DNA of 64,000 bases from Thinopyrum elongatum. Taxonomy: Eukaryota > Streptophyta > Magnoliopsida > Poales > Poaceae. Shown here one piece after another: positions 56,346 to 64,000 of the stretch (its first letter is position 1; the number at the start of each line of letters is the position of its first letter). The stretch lies in contig CM022300.1 in assembly GCA_011799875.1 (NCBI GenBank), positions 237,472,807 through 237,536,806 of the forward strand, read 5' to 3'. The notes beneath the pieces are model-generated. The model was not told where the DNA came from, did not search any database, and saw only the letters and a program-made list of their open reading frames with translations. Both the position numbers and the translations under genes were made by a program.

Positions 56346-58112
56346 TGTTGGGGAATGTTGCATGGTAAAAAAAAATCCTATGCTCACCAAGATCAATCTA
56401 GGAGATGGACATCTATGAGAGGAGAGATTGCATCTAAATACCCTTGTAGATCGCTAAGCAAAAGCGTTAAGAAACGCGGTTGATGTAGTCGAACGTCTTC
56501 GTGATCCAATCACAATCCGTCCCGCGAACTCCCGATCCAAGTGCCGAACGGACGGCACCTCCGCGTTCAACACACATATGCCTTGATGACGCCTTCACCT
56601 CCTCGATCTAGTGAGTGATGTTGAAGTAGTAGCTTGAGTCCTCTGGCAGCACGACGGTGTGGTGGCGGTGGTGGTGGAGAAATCTCGACAGAATTCGCTA
56701 AGCACTACGGAGAAGAAGATGGCTACGAGGTAGAGGAGGGGCAGCGCCGTGGCACGAATAGATCTGTATGGGTGCAGCTGCCCTCTCTCCACCTCTCTAT
56801 ATATAGTGGGAAGGGAGGAGGAGGGGCGCCCCTAGATCCCATCTAGGGGGCGGTGGCCAAGGCAGATGGGGGCTCCCCCTAGGGAAGCCCTAGGGTGGCT
56901 TGCCCCCAAGCCAGGTGGAGGGAACCCTAGAGGGGGCGCCCCGCCTCTCCTGGTTACGTGAGATGGGGTGAGGGGGTGCACAACCCCTTAGTGGGCTGGT
57001 TTACCCCCTCTCCTTTGGCCCATGAGGCCCCCCAACACTTGCCGGGCCCCCCAAAACCCCTTTCGGTCATGCTGGTCATCACCCGGTACCCCCGGAACAA
57101 TTCCGGACTCCAATACCCTCTGTCCAATATATCAATATTCACCTCCGGACCATTCCGGAGTTCCTCGTCACATCCGGGATCTCATCCGGGACTCCGAACA
57201 ACCTTCGGTAACCACCATAATGACTCAACTATACTTATATCATCACCAAACGTTAAGTGTGTAGACCCTACGGGTTCGAGAACTATGCAGACATGACCGA
57301 GACACCTCTATGGTCAATAACCAATAGCGGGACATGGATGCCCATATTGGTTCCCACATATTCTGCGAAGATCTTATCGGTCGAACCTCAATGTCAAGGA
57401 TTCAACTAATCCCGTATGTAGTTCCTTTTGTCTATTGGTATGTTACTTGCCCGAGATTCGATCGTCGGTATCTCCATACCTAGTTCAATCTCGTTACCGG
57501 CAAGTCTCTTTACTTGTTCCGTAATACAAGATCCCGTGGTTAACTCATCAGTCACATTGCTTGCATGCTTCTTGTGATGTGGTATTACCGAGTGGGCCCT
57601 GAGATACCTCTCCGTCATATGGAGTGACAAATCCCAGTCTTGATCCATGCCAACTCAACACACACCCTCGGAGATACCTGTAGAGCACATTTATAGTCAC
57701 CCAGTTACGTTGCAACATTTAGTACACACAAGATACTCCTCTGGTGTCAGTGAGTTGCATGATCTCATGGTCATAGGAACATATACTTGACATGAAAAAA
57801 AGGATAGCAATAAACTTGACATGATCATATGCTACGTTCATAGTTTGGGTCTTGTCCATCACATCATTCTCCTAATGATGTGATCCCGTTACCAAATGAC
57901 AACTCATGTCCATGACTAGAAAACCATAACCATCTTTGGTCAACGAGCTAGTCCGGTAGAGGCTCACTAGGGACACGTTGTTGTCTATGTATCCACACAT
58001 GTATCTAAGTTTCCGATCAATACAGTTCTAGCATGGATAATAAACGATTATCATGAACAGGGAAATACGATAATAACCAATTTATTATTGCCTCTAGGTC
58101 ATATTTCCAACA
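56346..58112 (-). repeat. 5' LTR of the Angela/BARE element
   Basis: 1767 bases, with TG...CA ends and recognised terminal sequence. The next bases to the right (GTCCA, 58113-58117) should be one copy of the target duplication in S2. The other copy is outside the window. Confidence 0.88.
56798..56805 (-). promoter_or_regulatory. Probable TATA box of the Angela/BARE LTR
   Basis: TATATATA in CCCACTATATATAGAGAGG on -, about 1.3 kb into the LTR. Confidence 0.55.
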
Positions 58113-58114
58113 GT

Positions 58115-60022
58115 CCATTCACGAAGAAAAGATGGAACTTGAAGATGCAGATCAAGAATCTTCTTCAGAAAGTGAAGAGGAAATTCTCTCACACTATGAC
58201 AGCTCACAAGAAGAAGATGTTGAGAATCAACACACTATCACAAGGGAACTGGAAATGCTCACAGAAAGGCTAGGTGATATCAGAAGACAGAATTTGTGTC
58301 TCACAAATGACGACGAATTTGACTTGCCTGAATCTTCGAGAAAATTACCACTGAAAGAAATGAAGTGCTTCAAGTGCAAACAGTTCGGTCACCACAACAC
58401 AGACTGTCCTTACTAGGATAGAAAACCAAGCAACATATGGATGTATCTTCACGGAAATGGATTCACTCGAATGGATCATCACACTAAGCTCTCAAAGAAA
58501 AATGAATCTACCTCATCTTCTTCGACAAGACCAGTCACTGACATGAAAGCCAGAGCAACCACCAAATGAAATATGAAGAGAATATCTCAGCTGAAAAAGG
58601 ATGTGCTGATATGAACTTGGATTCTGAAGATGAGACATCCGAATCAGAATCAGAAGATGAAGAGCTTCACAGAAGGATAGGAAGAAGCAATGCTTTCGTG
58701 GCATATGAATCATCTGAGAAATCACTCGAATCAGACACTTATGACAATGATTCAAGTGATGATGAACCAGTTACATTCTGTCTCATTGCAAAAACATCTA
58801 AGGATTAGGTATCAGGAAAACACCGAAAATATATGTCTGAATACTCTCCTGAATACATTGCCTATGCTAAGATGGTTAAGATTGCAAAATCTCAACAAGA
58901 TGAACTTGAAAACTTGATAACAATCTTAGGAAAACCGAAGGATTACTGGTCGAAGAGATGGAGAAGAATCAAAAGTTGGTCGAAGAGCATGATGCTTTTT
59001 CCTCAACTATTGATGATCTTTCTAACCGATATGATTCCCTTACAGTCGACTAAGAGAGTTTATCAGATGAACTCCTTAACAGGAGTCAAGAACTCGAGCC
59101 ACTGAAAGAGTCTCATAACATGCTTGCGAAAGAAAAAGCTTCTCTCTTTGTCGAGCAATCTGAACAACTTCCAGATGATTTTGTGCCTCCTTGCCTAAAA
59201 TGCCTAGAATGTAACAATGCCGATTCTAATGCTGAAACATCTACTGCTGTCATTGAGAATATTGCAACACCTACAAATGATATTTCTAACCCCTCTTCCG
59301 AGGAAATTGTTACTGTATGTGATGAAAATTGCAGATTAAAGAGCTTGCTTGAGACTGGAATGCTAAAGAGCCTCGAAGGGTATCAAACTCTCTGTGATGT
59401 ACACAAGAAGTCTATACTGCACAAAAACCCTCGAAAGGAAAGTTTGGGTTTCAAAAGAAAACTCATCGTTGATGGAACCTATTGGACACCCAAGAAATAT
59501 CCTCGAACGAGTTGGGTTCTTGCTAAAAGTAAAACTCTCAAACCTGCAATTCTATCTGGTTATGACTCTCCTATCTCTATTGTTTCTGACGAGTCTGATG
59601 ACTCAAACTACAAATTCTTCAAACAACAGAATGGTAAGGTTTTCGCTCGGTATGTTGGAACTAACTGCAGGTCTGGCTCACCAGAGAAGCAAATATGGGT
59701 GAAGAAGTGCATCATTGAAAATTTATCTGTCACTGCTAACTTGACTATGCAGAGTAATTCTCTTCGAGGAAATGAATATTATTCGCAGATTGGAACTGAA
59801 ACTTCCTCGAATGGATTTCACTCAAACTTTCGATAGAAGGAGTACATGCGTACCTCCTCGAATCATTATGCTCATGTCTCTGGAATCAATTTCAATGCTT
59901 TCATATGATTACTCTCGAAATGAACACGTGAACTACAGATCTCACCAAAGGAATGTCCCAGCTCAGACTAAGGAAAAGAGATGCTCGTTGCCCACGCAAG
60001 TGTGGGTTGCGAAAAAGAACTA
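58115..60022 (+). pseudogene. Gag of S2, C-terminal half
   Basis: Starts in an acidic stretch (ELEDADQESSSESEEE). Next come a helical part (RELEMLTERLGDIRRQN) and a zinc knuckle CFKCKQFGHHNTDC (58366-58407), then stops and shifts. A second acidic region and a coiled coil (58880-59150) are broken by a one-base frameshift near 58940 and a stop at about 59052. From 59120 a 238-codon frame aligns with S1 gag: VPPCLKCLECN, GYQTLCDVHKKSIL, DGTYWTPKKYPRTSWV and GKVFARYVGTNCRSG. The end VWVAKKN (about 60022) matches QMWVVKKKN of S1. Confidence 0.85.
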
Positions 60023-60533
60023 ACCCTTCTTGCAGGAACTTTCTCAGGGATTCTTTTCGTTTATTCTTAGCCCTGAGATTTACATTGTTGGTGCTCGCTC
60101 TGTGTGTTTATTTGCTCTCGTTTGTGAGTTTGTCATCGTTTCGCCGTGTTTGTGTTTCGTCCGATAAACAACTCACCCATAGCTCTGTGTTTATGTGTTT
60201 TCCTTTCTTCTGACTGAGTGTTTTGTTTCGGATCCTTTTATCCCTCTATTCTTTCTTATCCAATCTATGATGTCGGTCATAAGCATGCAATTTGATCTGA
60301 CGAAAATTTCTGTCCGACGTCCTTGGTCGCAAAAGAAATCGACTTCGAACTTTAATCTGTTTTGGCGCTTGCCCTTCTTCAAAACGTTCGGCCTCCCGCT
60401 CTTGTCCCGAGTTTTTTGCAGAAAACGGTTGCCACGTGCCCACAATCCCCACGATCGTGATCGTGTCCGTTAAATGTGGAACATCCAGCTTCTGAGGGCC
60501 ATAGATTTCAGAAAGGTGGTTCTGCTCGCTAGC
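60023..60533. other. S2 non-coding region replacing pol
   Basis: The gag end and first bases after it (AAGAACTAACC) match S1. The sequence then passes directly into a region that corresponds to the S1 spacer before the internal promoter. In S1 about 4 kb of pol lies between. The breakpoint is somewhere near 60040-60070; no direct repeat is obvious. Confidence 0.6.
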
Positions 60534-60541
60534 TATAAATA
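60534..60541 (+). promoter_or_regulatory. Internal TATA box of S2
   Basis: TATAAATA followed by CCCCTCCCG, matching 29897-29904 of S1 in sequence and position relative to the accessory ORF (575 versus 607 bases). Confidence 0.6.
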
Positions 60542-61108
60542 CCCCTCCCGGTGTCTTCTTCTTCACTAGTTCCTCAAACCCTCATCAACCTCCTCCCGAG
60601 CCCGAGATCGAAGCAACTCCGGCGAGGTGCCTTGCGTGCGACTCTGATGAAGTCTCATCATAGTTGATCACGCCCGTGCGGTAATCTTCCCTTCCGCAGT
60701 GCCATAGTTGATCCAAACATCCAAGTTAGGATGCTTGGATCTGGGACTACTCCTATCTCCTTCTTTGTTCTTAGCGCAGTTCTTACCGACGCCATTTCTT
60801 TTCATTTATTTCATTGCGGTAGATCTTTAGGAATCACTAGGTTATGACTGGTACAGTTTGTAGATTTTCCCTTGTACTAGTTCTCCTCGATCTAGGGTTC
60901 ATGAGTACTTATCCGAAAGATTAGATAGTTCTTAACCAGTCTTGAGATTTCTATGGCTAGGTTAAAATCTATCAAAGATATCTTCTCTAAGTATACCATG
61001 GATTCCTATGTTCCTTTTGAAAAACATTCATTTTCGTTCAAAAATGCTTCCGTGCATGTTTACGACCCTACCCCATTCTCTCGTATCTATTCTTTTCACA
61101 GGTTGGTC
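60542..61108 (+). other. Putative leader and intron of the S2 accessory transcript
   Basis: No long frame until 60953. It ends in the acceptor-like TTCTTTTCACAG (AG 61100-61101) eight bases before ATG 61109, as in S1. Upstream text around the acceptor is also similar (CATGTTTACGACC versus CATGTAACATCTCC). Confidence 0.45.
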
Positions 61109-61457
61109 ATGGCTCTGACTTCAGATGAGTACACAGATTCTGAAGGAGTTTTGCCTCAGTATCCTCCCAGGTCTGACCGAATGAGATTGACTGGAGGAAG
61201 AAAATCATCAAAGCCTCCCAAGACACCGAAGAAGAAATACGAGTCTGAATCTGAAGAAGAAGATGATGAAATTCCCTTTACTCATAGTCAGCACGAGGAT
61301 GAACTGGTCACTGACGCCCTGACTCTCTTCTTTGATGGAAATCCCAAGAAGGGTGGTCATGGCAGAGAGAAGAACACTACTGCTGAAATGTCCTATCCTG
61401 ACGGCTACAGAACTCCTCCTGGGGTTCAAACTACAACTGAACGCAATAATAGGCTGC
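61109..61457 (+). pseudogene. Start of the accessory (envelope-like) ORF of S2, truncated
   Basis: Starts MALTSDEYTDSEGVLPQ after the splice-site-like sequence; the same frame is open back to 60953. It is rich in Lys/Pro, then acidic (KSSKPPKTPKKKYESESEEE). It is cut by the S3 LTR at 61458, after which the frame ends within five bases. I see no residue-level similarity to the S1 accessory protein beyond a charged, disordered character, so the gene evolves fast or its start differs. Confidence 0.6.
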
Positions 61458-62750
61458 TGTAGGAATGAAGTATGTCTACCAGAGGGGGGGTGAATGGGAG
61501 TTTTAAATTTTCTTCGGAAAACTCAGAACTCTCGGAACCCAGCAGTTGAACGAATGTAAAACAAACTACAGCGAACTAAAACTGAGTACCGAAAGGAAAC
61601 TAAGTTATGCATTGATACAAATCACATGAATGAAAATGCATCGAAGGTAAACATGGGTGACAGAGATAACCGATGATGCTCGATGGCGACAAGGTATTTG
61701 TTCGACCAGTTCGTCCTTCTGCATAAGGACGTCTGGTTGGAGGGGCTGTGACTTAACATGAAAGATAAACTCTCTTCACCCTATTCTCCTCGACAATTGG
61801 TTAGTCAACCAATGCCGATCACTCGTGGTAGATACTTGAAGGCGATCTCCGAACCTTTACAGACTTCTTCTTCGAGAACCACAACCACTCTTGGTCTCTA
61901 AAGAAATTGACACCTAACCGTCTAGAGAGTTTACAGCTCTCAAGAGTAATAGGCAGACCGTACTGGACTTAGATTATAGTGATGCTGTACCACTATCTAA
62001 TTCTTTGGCTCTAGGGGTTTTTCTCTCGGTGGATTTTAAAATCAAATCGCTCAGAGAGGGGGTTGCTCAACAATCTTCTCAGAATCAAACAGAGCAGCCA
62101 CCGGACAAAGCCGGTGCGGGGTGGCTATTTATAGCCGCAACCTTCCCAGATGGAAAATCACCATTTTGGACACGCAGTCCAGCTAATGGCCAACCGACAT
62201 GTTCACAACGGTTGGATTTTGGATCAACGGTAACATTACTTGATAAGTAATGCTAACTCCTCAGTCTGAGACAAATCTCTCGCAGCGAAGAAGATCACAG
62301 TCTCTTGCTGGCAAGTATTTGCTCGGAACATAAAGAGATTTCTCTCGCAACTTTCATAGGACTTGGGTTTAGCATCAGAGAATCAAAGTTTCGAACGCTA
62401 CACCCCTCTTAATATTACGGTGGTCCTATGACTCAATAAAGAGAAGAAGAACAACTAAATAAATGCTACATCTTCACTTCGTCTTCAGTCTCCTCGGACG
62501 CAGTCATTTTCCTCGAACAGACACCGAAACAATTGCTTCACTTCAGCAAAATTCGAGGGGTAACTCTTGTCATCATAATCTTCGGTGATAACCTTCACTG
62601 CAGTGCAGGGATATTATCTTTGTCATTTTCATCAAACTCCTCGATACATCTGGGACCTGTTACTCTGTGTGCACTAGCAGACACATAAGTCCCATACTAT
62701 TTATGTCAACAAACTCCAAAAAAAATTAAGGGGCCTATCATTGCACAACA
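61458..62750 (-). repeat. 3' LTR of S3
   Basis: 1293 bases; on - it starts TGTTGTGCAATGATAGG and ends TTCATTCCTACA. Shared with the S1 LTR: CCCCTTA near the start, GAGGAGTTTGAT, TATAAATAGCCACCCC and ATTCACCCCCCTCT near the end. The five bases before 61458 (GCTGC) should be one target duplication. Confidence 0.8.
62126..62133 (-). promoter_or_regulatory. TATA box of the S3 LTR
   Basis: TATAAATA on - in GGCTATAAATAGCCACCCC, matching S1 35380-35387. Confidence 0.78.
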
Positions 62751-62764
62751 ATCTCCCCTTTTTG
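62751..62764 (-). other. Polypurine tract of S3
   Basis: AAAAAGGGGAGAT on -, directly before TGTTGTGC. Confidence 0.85.
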
Positions 62765-63287
62765 GACAATTGTTGACAAAACAAATAATCATCGAAGTGA
62801 AGATAGATAAGTGAAAAATAGATCGAACAAGAGTGAATATGTGTTACTTGGCTTGATGATGAAATATGCTCTCCCTAGATGTATGCAGGGTCAAAAAATA
62901 TGAGATAAAATTCTCTGCAATTCATTAAGTATGTGGGGGATTTTTCAATCATTCGAGGTAATGATTCACACTGATGATATATAATCATCGAGAATGTAGT
63001 GCAATCATTCATAACTTCTAATGATAATTCCACCTGCAAAACAAATGCTTCGAGAGAAATAGTGCACCAGGCAGGGCTATTAATATTACAGCACAGAAGT
63101 TTTGCATCAGAGTACAGATAGTCTTTAAGGCATAGAGCTCAAAAGGCTCATAAAAACTAGACCAAATAAACACAGAGAGCAAATCTATCAGAGAAGTATA
63201 TCGAAACTCGATGTAATTCTCCCCCTTTTTGTCAACTAGTGTAAAAAAGGTGACGAAGAACATAAGTGCAAAAGTGGTGAACTTGAT
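62765..63287 (-). other. 3' non-coding region of S3 with a second PPT-like tract
   Basis: ACAAAAAGGGGGAGAATT on - at about 63215-63233, some 470 bases before the real PPT. S1 has the same pair 456 bases apart. No gene. Confidence 0.7.
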
Positions 63288-64000
63288 TCACTCGGAGGCA
63301 TCTCCAGAAGAACTGGCCAAAGAGGTTTCTGATTCGGAAGTGGTTGGTTAATCTTCATCGTCAGTAGCAGCTATTGCTCCTTCAAGAATGGCATGTGGCT
63401 GAGAAGATGAAGGCACATTGGGATCAGCTTCCTGAGTCATGCGAGATAGCACATTTCCTTTGTCTAGTTTCTCAGTTGGTGAGGTAGCTCTGATTCATCG
63501 AGCAACGTGCACAGCTTAAACCGAAGTAAATCAATTGTTGGTTCATGAGCTGGCAGAGGCGGAGCAATGCGGTCGTGAAAGTCTTCAGCAGAGAAACCTT
63601 GATCAGTATAATCATAGAGTTCTTTGAGATCGGAGTCATGAAGTTGTTTCTTGGACAAGAACTTTCGAAGCAATTTCCATAGGTGCTTCTTATTTCAGTC
63701 GTAATCATGTGCACAACTTTTGTTCGGTTGTTTATGGCATTCATCTCGGTAGCCAGATGTTCTTTTTCTGGGCGATCCTCAGCCATATGCTGCAACAATA
63801 GCTGTTGAGTGCGCAAACTCACTTCAAGGTGTGAAGGAGGTTGATTTGTTGGTTGACGATCACGCTGCGGTAGCCTTGGCCCATCAAAAGTATTGTGATA
63901 ATCTGGAGGGCTTGTCATTGGTGCTTTACCCGAAGAAATATCCTTCATCAACTGGAAGGTGTCACGTACTGGAGGAATGAAGCTTTTGTGACTGCCTTTT
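63288..64000 (-). pseudogene. C-terminal part of the accessory ORF of S3
   Basis: On - the first frame is MMKDISSGKAPMTSPPDYHN followed by a Gln-rich helical part (LEVSLRTQQLLLQHMAE, NAINNRTKVVHMI). Near 63670 the coding sense shifts frame to KFLSKKQLHDSDLKELYDY, DFHDRIAPPLPAHE and LLDESELPHQL. A stop at 63464 leads to an acidic tail (ATDDED, then SESETSLASSSGDASE) ending at 63288. The tail resembles S1 before 34193 (acidic Ser/Thr end just before the first PPT-like tract). Several lesions; function unknown. Confidence 0.65.

Larger units (their letters stand above)
55091..58112 (-). mobile_element. Angela/BARE-1-type Ty1/copia element, 5' LTR and leader only
   Basis: On - the order is LTR (58112 to 56346), PBS, then about 1.25 kb of leader before it meets element B at 55090. 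The LTR start TGTTGGAAATATGACC and end TTCCCCAACA are those of the Angela/WIS/BARE group. Gag-pol and the other LTR are not in the window; they would lie beyond the left side of the A/B block if B inserted into this leader. Confidence 0.85.
58113..61457 (+). mobile_element. S2: Sirevirus-type copia remnant lacking pol
   Basis: Contains the second half of gag, a non-coding stretch with an internal TATA box, and the start of the accessory ORF, in the same order as S1 but without protease, integrase, RT or RNase H. The left edge is the Angela insertion and the right edge is the LTR of S3. Confidence 0.82.
61458..64000 (-). mobile_element. S3: Sirevirus-type copia, 3' end, minus strand
   Basis: On - the order is accessory ORF end (64000 to 63288), non-coding region with a PPT-like tract, PPT and LTR (62750 to 61458). 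The rest lies to the right of the window. The LTR start and layout resemble S1, but the sequences are clearly diverged. Confidence 0.85.

Overview
This window is nested LTR-retrotransposon sequence from a large grass genome, most likely Triticeae (wheat, Aegilops, barley or rye). The best species clue is a minus-strand LTR ending at 58112 whose first bases (TGTTGGAAATATG, then CCTAGAGGCAATAAT) I recognise as the Angela/BARE-1/WIS group. Two Ty3/gypsy lineages and Sirevirus-type Ty1/copia elements fit the same picture. I found no host gene, tRNA, rRNA or CRISPR array. Nearly every coding stretch is a retrotransposon gene, and most are broken by stops or frameshifts.

Layout. (1) 1-19775 is element A, the 3' part of a Tat-lineage gypsy element: RNase H and integrase on +, then a long spliced accessory gene on the opposite strand (18682 down to 3098), a polypurine tract and an LTR (18984-19775). 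(2) Element D (5555-17045) sits inside exon 1 of that antisense gene. It has 4.3-kb LTRs, tRNA-Met PBS, PPT and a 5-bp target duplication, but no coding capacity. Its interior carries five tandem RNA-like hairpins. (3) Element B (19776-55090) is a second Tat element in the same orientation as A: gag, protease, RT, RNase H, integrase, PPT and LTR (54187-55090). It is split twice. (4) S1 (23154-36868) is a Sirevirus-like copia inserted between RT and RNase H of B with target duplication CTAAT. It has gag, pol, an internal promoter and an envelope-like ORF, but its ends are abnormal: a 5' LTR stub on the left, and on the right an LTR, a second PBS/gag start and an inverted partial LTR. (5) E (40899-53682) is a complete but decayed Tekay/Del-type chromovirus with 3.5-kb LTRs, target duplication TCTTC, an extra ORF before gag and a chromodomain at the pol end. 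(6) 55091-58112 is the 5' LTR and leader of a minus-strand Angela/BARE element. (7) S2 (58113-61457) is a pol-less Sirevirus remnant on +. (8) S3 (61458-64000) is the 3' end of a third Sirevirus copy on -.

How it fits together. The insertions are stacked: Angela is in the gag of S2, B abuts the Angela leader, S1 and E are in B, and D is in A. D shares its PBS, the bases before its 3' LTR and several LTR blocks with E, so it looks like a non-autonomous passenger of an E-like chromovirus. The items most worth a second look are the hairpin array in D (11208-11515), the antisense spliced gene with its own TATA box in A and B, the internal TATA box plus 3' splice site shared by S1 and S2, and the chimeric palindromic end of S1.
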